Positions 47,374-56,791 are shown, counted from the stretch's first letter. The stretch is 64,000 nt of DNA from Cryomorphaceae bacterium (GCA_024638285.1 JAHEKP010000004.1:1-64000), one strand, 5' to 3'. Notes: a model not told the origin generated them from the sequence alone. A program made the numbers and translations.

Positions 47374-49047
47374 ATGAACAAGTTCCTTACCCTGGCTTTA
47401 CTTTTAACGACTGTCCTTTCAGTGAGCGTATGTGCGCAAGAAATCTCCATTGATCTGACCGCTGTTAAGCGTATGGAAAACGACCTGTTTTTCTTGTCTT
47501 CAGATGCGCTAAAAGGTCGCAAGCCCGGTACACCTGAAGCAGACGTTGCTCGCGATTATATTGTTGGAAAAATGTTAGAATACGGCATTGAACCTATGGG
47601 TGAAAACGGCTATTTCCAGAAGTTTCCCGTTCCAGAATATGCTGAGGTAAATTATGGCGCTACTAAACTATGGATAGGCAAAAGGCATTTAGAGGGTCAT
47701 GAAGATTTCTATCCGGTTTCCCTGAGCGCTACGACTGGTATTGTAGACGAAAAAACCGTGTATGTCGGTTATGGCATCACGACTGAAGACGGCACCTACG
47801 ATGATTTTGCGAAGATCGATGTAGCCGGTAAAATTGCGGTAATGAACGTGAGTTCGCCCGATGGCATCCACCCGCACAGCGCTTATGCAGCGTACCACAG
47901 CTTGAACGTACGCGTCGCCAATCTTGTGGAAAAAGGTGCCTCTGGCGTGTTGCTGATTAATCCAGAAGGTACCGCATCTGATACGCGAGAATTCTTTAAA
48001 AGTATCAACGGTTTTAGGGTTCCTGTATTTTTTGTGAGAAACGAAAAATGGGCAGAGAAACTTATGAAACGCGCTCAAAAAGTAGCCATGTCTGTGATGA
48101 TGTCTGAACGCCACAGTGATGGTTACAACATCATAGGGTACATCCACAACAACAAGCGCAAAACCGTGGTACTTGGAGCACATTACGACCACCTCGGTAT
48201 GGGCGGTGAAAACAGTTTGTACAAAGGCCCCGCGGCCATTCACAACGGTGCAGATGATAACGGTTCGGGAACGACACTCCTACTAGAAGCAATGCGCTAT
48301 TATGCTCAACGCCAAGACACGAATTACAATTATTTGATTCAATTCTACAGCGCTGAAGAATTGGGCTTAATTGGTTCGAAATATTGGACCAACCACCCGA
48401 CCTTTCCGCTGAAGGAGATTGAATACATGATTAACAGTGATATGGTGGGCCGATTACGTGATAACCGCCTCCAAATCTCCGGTACAGGTACCGCGGTAGA
48501 GTGGGACGAGATTCTTGAAATGCCCATTCATGGTCTAGATATTAAAAAGGATCCTGCTGGTGTAGGCCCATCTGATCAAACCTCCTTCTACTATAAAGAC
48601 TTGCCGGTATTGCACCTCTTCACAGGAACACACAATGACTACCATAAGCCCACAGACGATGCCGATAAGATCAACTATAAAGGCATGGCAAAACTTGCTT
48701 CTTTAGTGTACACTATAACTGCGCGGTCGGCGAACTATGAGGATTTGAGCTTTCAGCGAACCACATCCTCCGAACAAAAGACTACGCCCAACTTCTCTGT
48801 GACTTTGGGAGTAATACCAGACTATCTCTTCGGCGGTCCCGGTCTCAGAATTGACGGTGCAACTGCAGGTCGACCAGGCGCAACCGCAGGTTTAAAGGCG
48901 GGAGACATTATTTTGAAGATAGGCGACATTGCAATTGATGATATTTACGCGTACATGACAGCATTGGGCGCGTTTAAAAAGGGTGATACCACAACCATCC
49001 GCTACGCGAGGGATGGCAAGGAAGTAGAATCGGAAATCACATTCTAA
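47374..49047 (+). CDS. Secreted M28-family metallopeptidase with PA and PDZ domains
   Basis: 557 residues. A signal peptide (1-21) precedes a PA-like domain (about 120-245), the M28 peptidase domain with zinc ligands H270 (G-A-H-Y-D-H-L-G), D294/D295 (G-A-D-D-N-G), E329 (S-A-E-E-L-G), D356 (N-S-D-M-V-G) and H424 (D-Y-H-K-P-T-D), and a C-terminal PDZ domain (about 465-557). It probably releases N-terminal residues from peptides in the periplasm. The PDZ may bind substrate or another protein. It shares its stop with the gpsA start (TAATG). Confidence 0.92.
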   Translation: MNKFLTLALLLTTVLSVSVCAQEISIDLTAVKRMENDLFFLSSDALKGRKPGTPEADVARDYIVGKMLEYGIEPMGENGYFQKFPVPEYAEVNYGATKLWIGKRHLEGHEDFYPVSLSATTGIVDEKTVYVGYGITTEDGTYDDFAKIDVAGKIAVMNVSSPDGIHPHSAYAAYHSLNVRVANLVEKGASGVLLINPEGTASDTREFFKSINGFRVPVFFVRNEKWAEKLMKRAQKVAMSVMMSERHSDGYNIIGYIHNNKRKTVVLGAHYDHLGMGGENSLYKGPAAIHNGADDNGSGTTLLLEAMRYYAQRQDTNYNYLIQFYSAEELGLIGSKYWTNHPTFPLKEIEYMINSDMVGRLRDNRLQISGTGTAVEWDEILEMPIHGLDIKKDPAGVGPSDQTSFYYKDLPVLHLFTGTHNDYHKPTDDADKINYKGMAKLASLVYTITARSANYEDLSFQRTTSSEQKTTPNFSVTLGVIPDYLFGGPGLRIDGATAGRPGATAGLKAGDIILKIGDIAIDDIYAYMTALGAFKKGDTTTIRYARDGKEVESEITF

Positions 49048-50057
49048 TGGAAGTTCAATCTGAATCGTACCCAAAAGTAGCGGTCATAGGCGGCGGATCC
49101 TTCGGGACTGCAGTGGTAAAAATGGTGAGCGAGAACACAGGCCTATGCAACTGGTGGATGCACAACGAAGAAAGTGCAGCACATATACGGGAGTACCATC
49201 ACAATCCACGGTACCTCTCTTCGGTAGCTTTTGATGAAGGAACTGTAGACATCTTTACGGAGATTAATGCCGCTATTGTAGGTTGTGATATCGTGATCTT
49301 CGCCGTCCCAAGCGCCTTTGTTAAAGAGGTGTTGTTGAATATGAATGCAGGTGCGCTTGATGGAAAACTGATCTGTTCCACTATAAAGGGTATCATTCCT
49401 GACGAGAACATGATTGTTGGGGAATACCTTCGAGAAGTAGTCGGCGTTCCGGAAGATCACATTGTGGTCATTACGGGTCCTTGTCATGCGGAAGAAATAG
49501 CACTGGAGCGTTTAAGTTTTCTTACTGTTGCGGCTTTAGACGCAAGCGCATCTAAAAAGGTTGCCAGCGTTTTACAAAGTCACTACGTAAGGTGTACGCT
49601 GAGCACGGACATCTACGGAACTGAATATGCGGCGGTAATGAAGAATATTTATGCCATCGCAGCAGGAATGTGCCACGGTTTAGGTTACGGGGATAATTTT
49701 CAAGCGGTACTCATTTCGAATGCAGCGCGCGAGATGCGTCGCTTCATGAAGAGTACATGTGAAGGCCGGATCAACATTAAGAAAAGCGCTTATCTGGGCG
49801 ATTTGTTGGTGACTTGTTACAGCCAGTTTTCAAGAAACCGAATGCTTGGGAACATGCTTGGTAAAGGCTATACAATCAAAAGCGCAAAGGCAGAGATGAC
49901 CATGGTGGCGGAGGGGTATTACGCTGCGGCCTTGGTGGCAAAAATTCGTAAAAAACAAGAGGTTAGAATGCCTATTGTCAAAGCGGTTTATGAAGTGATG
50001 TATGAAGGGAAATCTGCGAAGAAGACCATGGCAAAATTGGCTCAAAAATTAACCTAA
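49047..50057 (+). CDS. gpsA: NAD(P)-dependent glycerol-3-phosphate dehydrogenase
   Basis: 336 residues. The Rossmann motif G-G-G-S-F-G-T (15-21) binds NAD(P), and the catalytic region has E-Y-A-A-V-M-K-N-I-Y-A-I-A-A-G. It makes glycerol-3-phosphate from dihydroxyacetone phosphate for phospholipid synthesis. The ATG overlaps the preceding stop by one base, so it is coupled to the peptidase gene. Confidence 0.95.
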   Translation: MEVQSESYPKVAVIGGGSFGTAVVKMVSENTGLCNWWMHNEESAAHIREYHHNPRYLSSVAFDEGTVDIFTEINAAIVGCDIVIFAVPSAFVKEVLLNMNAGALDGKLICSTIKGIIPDENMIVGEYLREVVGVPEDHIVVITGPCHAEEIALERLSFLTVAALDASASKKVASVLQSHYVRCTLSTDIYGTEYAAVMKNIYAIAAGMCHGLGYGDNFQAVLISNAAREMRRFMKSTCEGRINIKKSAYLGDLLVTCYSQFSRNRMLGNMLGKGYTIKSAKAEMTMVAEGYYAAALVAKIRKKQEVRMPIVKAVYEVMYEGKSAKKTMAKLAQKLT

Positions 50058-50112
50058 GGCTGCGCAAACTTACACCGTAGCATTGCGTTACTATAGTAGA
50101 CCCACGATTACA

Positions 50113-50853
50113 ATGACTAAAGTTTTTAAGACCGTTCTTTTACTGTGTTGCTCGGCAGCGCTATTTGCACAAAACCCCAGTACTATTCTCCAAAAAGCAG
50201 AGGCAAAATTATCTGGTGCAGATCTGGCCGCTGAGGTCAGTATTCGTACTGTCCGTCCTCGCTGGGAACGCACGATGGAAGCGAAAATTTGGAATCAGGG
50301 ATTAGATAAAACCATGATTTTAATCACCGGACCGGCGCGTGAAAAAGGAACCGTATTTCTTCGCAACGGTGAAGACGTTTGGCATTTTGTGCCGGGCATT
50401 AAAAAAATTGTCGCGCTGCCAGCGGCAATGGTGCAGAGTTGGATGGGTACCGATTTCACAAATGATGCGTTGATCAACGCCGGGTCATTGGTGGAAGATT
50501 ACACTCCAACCTTATTAGGCATCGCTTCCGTGAATGGCACAAATTGTTTTAAGATTGCGCTAAAACCAAAGGCAGATGCAGCAGTCGTCTGGGGCCAGGT
50601 AATCACTTTTGTATCTGTAGATGAATTTCTTCAACTGCGAACAGAGTTTTACGATGAAGACAAAGTCCTTATTACCACACTTGAAGCGACTGAAATCAAG
50701 TCATTTTCAGGTAAACGCTTGCCTTCAAAGCTGCGCATCACTCCTGCTGACGAAGAAGGTAATTTCACGGAAATGACTTACAAGGCACTCAATTTTAATC
50801 CCTTATTTGAGGAAGCGTTTTTCGAACGGAGTAACATGAAACGGGTCGAATAA
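50113..50853 (+). CDS. LolA-like outer membrane lipoprotein-sorting protein
   Basis: 246 residues from ATG 50113, where a signal peptide (ending A-L-F-A-Q) begins; the frame is open 30 bases further. The body is a LolA-like beta-barrel half with M-I-L-I-T-G-P-A-R-E-K-G-T and D-V-W-H-F-V-P-G-I-K-K-I. It is the partner of the two FtsX-like permeases and ATPase downstream: the stop overlaps the first permease start (TAATG). Together they may form an export or lipoprotein-sorting system; the substrate is unknown. Confidence 0.85.
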   Translation: MTKVFKTVLLLCCSAALFAQNPSTILQKAEAKLSGADLAAEVSIRTVRPRWERTMEAKIWNQGLDKTMILITGPAREKGTVFLRNGEDVWHFVPGIKKIVALPAAMVQSWMGTDFTNDALINAGSLVEDYTPTLLGIASVNGTNCFKIALKPKADAAVVWGQVITFVSVDEFLQLRTEFYDEDKVLITTLEATEIKSFSGKRLPSKLRITPADEEGNFTEMTYKALNFNPLFEEAFFERSNMKRVE

Positions 50854-52064
50854 TGTTCAAATTAGCCTGGCGTAACATATGGCGTAACAAAGGAAGAAGT
50901 AGTATCACCATTGCAGCAGTCATGTTTTGTGTGATTTTCGCTGTGGTGCTTCGCAGCTTTCAAGTGGGTGTGTGGGAACACATGGTCGGAGATATCGTCG
51001 CGAACAATTTTGGTTATCTGCAAGTGCATCAAAAAGGATTCTGGGGAGATCAGAGTCTGGATTTGAGCATGGATGAGGCAGCAATAGATTGGGCGGCAAT
51101 GGAAAATGTACCTGGCGTTCGTTCACTTGTGCCCAGGTTGGAGAGCTTCTCATTGGTCAGTACGGGGGAAAATAATAGAGGCAGTTTAGTGCTGGGCATT
51201 CATCCAGAGGAAGAGTTGTCCGGCTTGCGTTTAACGGACCAATTGATTGACGGTCGCCTCTTCACACCCGCCTCTAATGAAGTCGTTGTTTCGGAAGGTC
51301 TTGCAGAATATTTACACGTTGCCGTTGGAGATTCTCTTATGTTTTTGGGACAAGGTTATCGCGGGGCAAGCGCTTACGGCCAATTCATGGTCGCGGGGAT
51401 TGCTAAAATATCGAATCCTGAGCTTAATAAACAGCTTGTTGTCTTGCCCTTAGAAACGGCGCAGTGGATGTACAATGCCATGGGTTTGTTGACGACCGTG
51501 GTGGTAGATTTAGAGCCCAATGCGGATTTTGCTGAAGTAAAAGCGTCGCTCGAGCCATTATTAGGAGCAGATTTTGAATTGTTAGACTGGGAACAATTGT
51601 TTCCAGAATTGGTCCAAACCATTGAAGCAGATATGGCTGGCGGTCAAATTTTTGTAACCATCCTTTATTTTATTATATCCTTCGTTTTGCTTGGAACGGT
51701 GATCATGATGGTAAGTGAACGCGAACGAGAGTTTGGAATTTTGGTGAGTATAGGTATGCGTAAAACGACCCTAGCTGCGGTGACGGTTTTGGAAAACTTA
51801 ATGCTTCTCTTAGGGGGAGCTGTAGTAGGAATGGCCGCGGTTAAACCGGTTCAATTTTACTTTAAATACAACCCCATTGATTTAAGTGGGCAGATGAAGG
51901 AAGCCATCGAACAATTCGATTTTGAACCTAAACTTTATACAACCACCTCATTCATTATTAATTTGAATCATGGTGCCATCGTCTTCGTTATAGGTCTCTT
52001 AGTAAGCAGCTATGCCGTCTGGAAAATCATGAAGTTGAACCCGGTTAAAAGTATGCGCGCATGA
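50853..52064 (+). CDS. ABC transporter permease, FtsX/MacB type (first)
   Basis: 403 residues. An N-terminal helix (W-R-N-I-W-R-N-K-G-R-S-S-I-T-I), a large extracytoplasmic domain, and three C-terminal helices with the coupling segment M-M-V-S-E-R-E-R-E-F-G-I-L. It is one half of a heteromeric permease; the second is encoded next with an ATGA overlap. The function is export or release from the membrane, as in MacB or LolCE. Confidence 0.9.
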   Translation: MFKLAWRNIWRNKGRSSITIAAVMFCVIFAVVLRSFQVGVWEHMVGDIVANNFGYLQVHQKGFWGDQSLDLSMDEAAIDWAAMENVPGVRSLVPRLESFSLVSTGENNRGSLVLGIHPEEELSGLRLTDQLIDGRLFTPASNEVVVSEGLAEYLHVAVGDSLMFLGQGYRGASAYGQFMVAGIAKISNPELNKQLVVLPLETAQWMYNAMGLLTTVVVDLEPNADFAEVKASLEPLLGADFELLDWEQLFPELVQTIEADMAGGQIFVTILYFIISFVLLGTVIMMVSEREREFGILVSIGMRKTTLAAVTVLENLMLLLGGAVVGMAAVKPVQFYFKYNPIDLSGQMKEAIEQFDFEPKLYTTTSFIINLNHGAIVFVIGLLVSSYAVWKIMKLNPVKSMRA

Positions 52065-53284
52065 TTTTTAAAGTGGCTTGGCGCAATATATGGCGGGCAA
52101 AGGTGCGCTCCTTTATTGTCATTGGATCCATTGCGGTAGGAATTTGGGCGGGTTTACTCATCATCGGTTTCTCTTTCGGAATGAATAATGAGCGAACGGC
52201 ATCTGCTATTGGAACGACCACGGGGCATGCGCAGATTCACCATGAAGATTTTGATGCAGAACCATTATCCACTGCCGTGCTTGCGGATTCCTCGGCAGTC
52301 GTTGCGCTGCGTAAGACGGTAGAAGCCCTACCGTTCGTAAGTGGTACCGCACAACGCACAGTATTAGGGGGAATGATTAATTCCGCGAAAAGTGCACGCG
52401 CTGTGCGTATTATGGGCATATGGCCGGAAGAAGAGCGCATTCAAACGACTTTGGCCGATTACATGGTTGAAGGCGATTTTTTTGAAGCCTCTGGGCGCAA
52501 TCGATTGTTGGTAGGAGAAAAATTAGCAAAACGATTGGGGCTAAAATTGCGAAGTAAAGTAGTTCTCACTTTTCAAGATGCCGAAGGAAATCTTAGTAGA
52601 GCGTCGTTTCGAATTTCAGGAGTCTATAAAACATTGAATGCCACTTGGGATGAGTTTCACGTGTATGCGCATCATGAGGATTTAGAAAAAACGCTGGGCG
52701 TTCCATTAATACACGAGGTATTGGTGCGTTTTGAAGAGACCGTGGATACTGAAGAAAAGGCAAGTCAGTTGGCAGCGGCAATGCCTGCAGGATTAGCTGT
52801 AAAGTCATGGAAGCAGGTGCGGCCTGAATTGGGTTTCGCTGATGATATGATGGCGATCATGCTCGTATTGGTTTTAGGAATTATCATGATGGCACTTCTT
52901 TTTGGGATCATCAACAACATGCTTATGGCCATATTGGAACGCCGCAGAGAATTGGGCATGCTAATGGCGGTAGGAATGAATAAGCGCAAGCTGTTTTTAA
53001 TGATCCTAGTTGAAACTTTGATGTTGGGATTTGTAGGTGGTCCTATCGGGATTCTTCTTGGCGATCTAAGCACACGTGCCATGATGCGCATCGGTATAGA
53101 TTTATCCAGCAAGCAGGACGGCTTGGCAGAATTGGGTGTACAGAGTGTGATTTACCCTGAAATCGTCCCCAGCTATTACCTCATTATTGCCGTAATGGTA
53201 CTAACAACGGCTTTGATTGCTTCCATTCTCCCTGCAATTAAAGCGCTAAAATTGAACCCTGTAGAAGCCATACGTGGTAGTTAA
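52061..53284 (+). CDS. ABC transporter permease, FtsX/MacB type (second)
   Basis: 407 residues and clearly related to the first permease: A-W-R-N-I-W-R-A-K at the N-terminus, a large periplasmic domain, and coupling segment M-A-I-L-E-R-R-R-E-L-G-M-L followed by the last helices. The two genes overlap by 4 bases. A gene duplication giving a LolC/LolE-like pair is likely. Confidence 0.9.
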   Translation: MIFKVAWRNIWRAKVRSFIVIGSIAVGIWAGLLIIGFSFGMNNERTASAIGTTTGHAQIHHEDFDAEPLSTAVLADSSAVVALRKTVEALPFVSGTAQRTVLGGMINSAKSARAVRIMGIWPEEERIQTTLADYMVEGDFFEASGRNRLLVGEKLAKRLGLKLRSKVVLTFQDAEGNLSRASFRISGVYKTLNATWDEFHVYAHHEDLEKTLGVPLIHEVLVRFEETVDTEEKASQLAAAMPAGLAVKSWKQVRPELGFADDMMAIMLVLVLGIIMMALLFGIINNMLMAILERRRELGMLMAVGMNKRKLFLMILVETLMLGFVGGPIGILLGDLSTRAMMRIGIDLSSKQDGLAELGVQSVIYPEIVPSYYLIIAVMVLTTALIASILPAIKALKLNPVEAIRGS

Positions 53285-53287
53285 GTT

Positions 53288-53968
53288 ATGAGTAAACCCG
53301 TTATTGAAGTTAAAAACTTAGAAAAGGTCTATGAGGGTGCGGTTCCTGTAAAAGCTGTGAACGGCATTAGTCTTACCATAACTCAGGGCGAATTTACCGC
53401 GCTTAAAGGTCCATCTGGTTGTGGTAAAACAACATTGCTCAACATGCTCGGTGGGCTCGACCAGCCTACGTCAGGTTCTATCGCTATTGGAGGGGTGGAC
53501 ATTACCACGTTGAGTGAAAATGCATTGATTGACTTTAGATTACGCAATATTGGGTTTGTTTTTCAAGCCTACAATCTTATTCCAGTGCTTTCCGCTCAGG
53601 AAAATGTTAGCTTCATTATGCTTCTTCAAAACCGACCAAAGGAAGAACGCGAAGCGCGCGCCCGGCAATTGCTTGAAGCGGTTGGGCTTGAGGGCAAAGA
53701 AGATAAAAGACCTGGCCAGCTTTCAGGCGGTCAGCAACAGCGCGTTGCCGTTGCTAGGGCACTGGCATCAAAGCCTCAATTTGTTTTGGCGGATGAACCT
53801 ACAGCAAACCTGGATTCGCAGAGTACGGCAAACCTATTAGATATTATGGAGCGGCTGAACAAAGAAGAAGGAATGACCTTTGTATTCGCAACCCATGACG
53901 ATCGTGTGATTAAAAAAGCACGTCGAATCATCAGCATCGAAGATGGTAAAGTCCTCAGCGACGACTAA
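53288..53968 (+). CDS. ABC transporter ATPase, LolD/MacB-like
   Basis: 226 residues. Walker A G41-P-S-G-C-G-K-T48, Q-loop Q93, signature L-S-G-G-Q-Q-Q (145-151), Walker B F-V-L-A-D-E (165-170) and the switch His in A-T-H-D. It drives the two permeases upstream. The subfamily is the LolD/MacB group, which powers release of lipoproteins or export, consistent with the LolA-like gene at 50113. Confidence 0.93.
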   Translation: MSKPVIEVKNLEKVYEGAVPVKAVNGISLTITQGEFTALKGPSGCGKTTLLNMLGGLDQPTSGSIAIGGVDITTLSENALIDFRLRNIGFVFQAYNLIPVLSAQENVSFIMLLQNRPKEEREARARQLLEAVGLEGKEDKRPGQLSGGQQQRVAVARALASKPQFVLADEPTANLDSQSTANLLDIMERLNKEEGMTFVFATHDDRVIKKARRIISIEDGKVLSDD

Positions 53969-53985
53969 AGCCTTATTTTAGGGTC

Positions 53986-54648
53986 ATGGAACCTAAATTT
54001 CGACCATATACACCTTGGCCTTCATCTGATGAGGATGCCCATGCATTGTTTGAAAACTTTGAAACAGCACTTCAAACCAGACGCAGCCTACGCATGTTCA
54101 GCAAAAGGGCGGTTACTCAAACCACTATAGAGCGGCTTATAGCGCTCGCGGCTTCTGCGCCTTCAGGGGCAAATAAACAGCCTTGGCATTTTGTAGCAGT
54201 ACAAAACCCGGAGATCAAGAGAAAAATACGTGATGCTGCGGAAACCGAAGAAAAAGCTTTTTACGGGGGCCGTGCAACCGAAGAATGGCTGGAGGATCTC
54301 AAGCCATTTGCTACCGATTGGGAAAAACCATTTTTAGAGGATGCGCCTTGGCTCATCGTAGTTTTCCGAAAGAATTACGATGTGGAAGCTAACGGTTCGA
54401 AAGCGAAGAATTATTATGTGCAAGAGAGCGTAGGTATTGCATGTGGATTCTTAATAGCCGCCATACATGCTGCAGGACTAGTGACTCTGACACATACACC
54501 ATCCCCCATGGGGTTTCTCTCTGAAATATTGGGCCGTCCCTTGAATGAAAAACCCTTCCTACTCTTGCCAGTAGGGTATCCAGCAGATGGCGCAGAAGTA
54601 CCGGACATTTCTAAGAAAGGATTGGATGAGATCAGCGATTTTATCTGA
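53986..54648 (+). CDS. Nitroreductase-family FMN enzyme, iodotyrosine deiodinase-like
   Basis: 220 residues, in the size range of bacterial iodotyrosine deiodinase (IYD) homologues. FMN motifs are visible: R-R-S-L-R-M-F-S (32-39), S-A-P-S-G-A-N-K-Q-P-W-H-F (57-69) and L-P-V-G-Y-P (194-199). The lid carries E89, Y93 and K114, with the same spacing (4 and 21 residues) as I recall for E157, Y161 and K182, which hold the halotyrosine in human IYD. It is likely to reduce halotyrosines or a similar phenol with FMN; activity is inferred. It is 17 bases after the ABC ATPase gene, with no functional tie apparent. Confidence 0.85.
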   Translation: MEPKFRPYTPWPSSDEDAHALFENFETALQTRRSLRMFSKRAVTQTTIERLIALAASAPSGANKQPWHFVAVQNPEIKRKIRDAAETEEKAFYGGRATEEWLEDLKPFATDWEKPFLEDAPWLIVVFRKNYDVEANGSKAKNYYVQESVGIACGFLIAAIHAAGLVTLTHTPSPMGFLSEILGRPLNEKPFLLLPVGYPADGAEVPDISKKGLDEISDFI

Positions 54649-54671
54649 CCTTTGAAAAAAATCACACCATT

Positions 54672-54998
54672 ATGTTTGAAGGAACGTCTGTACAATTTGT
54701 CGTAGATGCTGATGAGGTTCGTCAGGAGCTCAAAGCTGCTCAATTGAATTGGCCTATTGTAAAGATTTTAGGGCAAGAGGACGAGGAAGAAAGAGATCCT
54801 GAAGACATGAGTGTAAGCGGTGAGGGCGTTGCCATTTATATTGACAGTATCGAAGTGATTCTCAAAGAGCGCATCGAAAAGGCAAAAGAAATCGTTGCTA
54901 CGGTAGCACGAATGATTCAATACTTTAATGAACGCGACGAAACTGCCGTGCTCTTCTTTCACGTCAGCTGGGAGACCTATTTGATCGACGAAAAATAG
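54672..54998 (+). CDS. Small conserved-looking protein of unknown function
   Basis: 108 residues, no recognised family. It is acidic, with an E/D-rich stretch near 36-46 (E-D-E-E-E-R-D-P-E-D) and a helical segment at about 60-87, and no signal or transmembrane segment. ATG at 54672 lies 23 bases after the deiodinase-like gene. Its 3' end overlaps the convergent uvrC gene by 22 bases. The codon use resembles the neighbours, so it appears to be a real gene. Confidence 0.65.
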   Translation: MFEGTSVQFVVDADEVRQELKAAQLNWPIVKILGQEDEEERDPEDMSVSGEGVAIYIDSIEVILKERIEKAKEIVATVARMIQYFNERDETAVLFFHVSWETYLIDEK

Positions 54999-56779
54999 GA
55001 AGTAAGAATCCCTGCTTTTGAGTGACCTACGACCTCCTGCAATTGCTCAGGAGTAGCCGCTTTAATGTTCTTAACGCTTTTGAAAACCTTGATAAGGTCT
55101 TTGATCGTTTCCGGACCTATCCCTTTAATACCCTCTAGCTCACTTTTAAACGCACCCTTGCTTCGGCGCGAACGGTGATGATTTAAACTGAACCTGTGTG
55201 CTTCATCCCGAGCTTGCTGAATGATTTTTAGGGTTTCCGAACGTTTGTCTAAATGCAGCGGGTAAGGGTCTCCAGGGAAATAGAGTTCTTCCAGTCTTTT
55301 TGCAATACCGATGATGGTGATTTTCCCACGTAGCCCTAGTCGCTCCAGCGCTTTAAGTGCAGCGCCTAATTGGCCTTTACCTCCATCTATCACAATAAGC
55401 TGTGGCAATGGCTCACCTTCTTCTTGCAGGCGACGGTATCTGCGGTGCACGACTTCTTCCATAGAAGCATAGTCATCAGGACCTTCTACCGTTTTGATGT
55501 TATATTTTCGGTAGTCCTTTTTTGAAGGCTTGCCATCTTTAAAAACCACACAAGCACTTGCTGGATTTGTCCCTTGAATATTCGAATTATCAAAACACTC
55601 AATGTGTCTCGGTTCGACGGGCATGCGCAAGTCTTGCTTCATTTGCGTCATAATCCGTTTTATATGACGGTCGGGGTCAACAATCTGAATATTCTTCAGT
55701 TTTTCTTGACGGAAATACATGGCATTTTTAATGCTCAATTCAATGAGTTTACGCTTTTCACCTTTTTGAGGAACAGTGAATGTACTGCCTTCGATGCTCA
55801 GATCTACTGGATGTGAAGTATAGATTAGACGCGATGTAGAACCAAAGAGCGCTCGAATTTCAGGAATAGCGATATGAAGAAAATCTTGAGGCTCTTCTTC
55901 CAGTTTTTTCTTGATTTCTACGGTGTAACTCTGGACAATAGCTCCTTCAATAACCTGCAAGTAGTTCACATAGCCAAACTCAGCATCCATACTGACACTG
56001 TAAACGTCGATATTGGTGAGTTGGTTGCTTACAACAGTGCTCTTCGCTGCATATTTTTCCAAAGCGTCCAATTTCTCCTTACATAGCTGCGCTTGTTCAA
56101 ATTCCAAGGCCGTTGCATGCCTCATCATACGCTCTTTCAAATGTTTTTTGACGGCGCTAAGCTGCCCTTTGATAATATTGCGCGCAGCGCTAACGTCGGA
56201 TTCATATTCTTCTTCCGTTTGCAATGCTTCACAAGGCGCTTTACAGTTGCCTATATGATACTCTAAGCAAATTTTGAATTTTCCCTTTTCAATATTTTCC
56301 TCGCTCAAGTTGTATTTACAGGTGCGCGTTGGGTACATCTGGCGAATCAACTCAAGAACGGCCTTCATAGACTTTACATTCGGGTAAGGCCCATAGTATT
56401 CGCTTCCGTCTCTGATGATATTACGCAGTCCATAGATACGAGGAAACCGTTCTTTACGTATAGTGATGTAAGGGTAACTTTTATCGTCTTTAAGGTTGAT
56501 GTTGTAGCGCGGCTGATGCTCCTTAATTAAATTGTTTTCTAGCAGCAATGCATCACCTTCAGAATCGGTTACGATCACTTTTATGTCCGCAACTTTTTTT
56601 ACCATAACGGCGATGCGAGCACTAGTTACGCTTTTGGTAAAGTAAGAGCTGACGCGCTTCTTGAGGTCCTTAGCTTTTCCTATGTAGAGAATCTTACCGG
56701 CTTTATCCATATGCTGATACACCCCTGGTTTGTTCGGAAGGGTTTTCAGCAAATTGGTGATGTGGATACTGTTGGCCAT
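54977..56779 (-). CDS. uvrC: UvrABC system protein C
   Basis: 600 residues, full-length. The N-terminal GIY-YIG nuclease has G-V-Y-Q (19-22) and Y-I-G (32-34); next are a UvrB-binding UVR motif (about 205-240), an RNase H-like nuclease domain with E-C-F-D-N-S-N-I-Q-G, and two C-terminal helix-hairpin-helix motifs. It makes both incisions in nucleotide excision repair. The start ATG is 5 bases after a -7 box, so the transcript may be leaderless. Confidence 0.96.
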   Translation of the reverse strand: MANSIHITNLLKTLPNKPGVYQHMDKAGKILYIGKAKDLKKRVSSYFTKSVTSARIAVMVKKVADIKVIVTDSEGDALLLENNLIKEHQPRYNINLKDDKSYPYITIRKERFPRIYGLRNIIRDGSEYYGPYPNVKSMKAVLELIRQMYPTRTCKYNLSEENIEKGKFKICLEYHIGNCKAPCEALQTEEEYESDVSAARNIIKGQLSAVKKHLKERMMRHATALEFEQAQLCKEKLDALEKYAAKSTVVSNQLTNIDVYSVSMDAEFGYVNYLQVIEGAIVQSYTVEIKKKLEEEPQDFLHIAIPEIRALFGSTSRLIYTSHPVDLSIEGSTFTVPQKGEKRKLIELSIKNAMYFRQEKLKNIQIVDPDRHIKRIMTQMKQDLRMPVEPRHIECFDNSNIQGTNPASACVVFKDGKPSKKDYRKYNIKTVEGPDDYASMEEVVHRRYRRLQEEGEPLPQLIVIDGGKGQLGAALKALERLGLRGKITIIGIAKRLEELYFPGDPYPLHLDKRSETLKIIQQARDEAHRFSLNHHRSRRSKGAFKSELEGIKGIGPETIKDLIKVFKSVKNIKAATPEQLQEVVGHSKAGILTSYFSSIK

Positions 56780-56783
56780 GCCT

Positions 56784-56791
56784 CAAAGATA
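56784..56791 (-). promoter_or_regulatory. Bacteroidota -7 box (TATCTTTG) for uvrC
   Basis: Exact TAnnTTTG match on the minus strand, with only four bases between it and the uvrC ATG at 56779. Its first base is the last T of the upstream terminator's T-run. Confidence 0.6.

Noticed and set aside
47689-48243. 184-residue minus-strand frame opposite the M28 gene
   Set aside because: The M28 frame has full catalytic motifs; the antisense frame has none.
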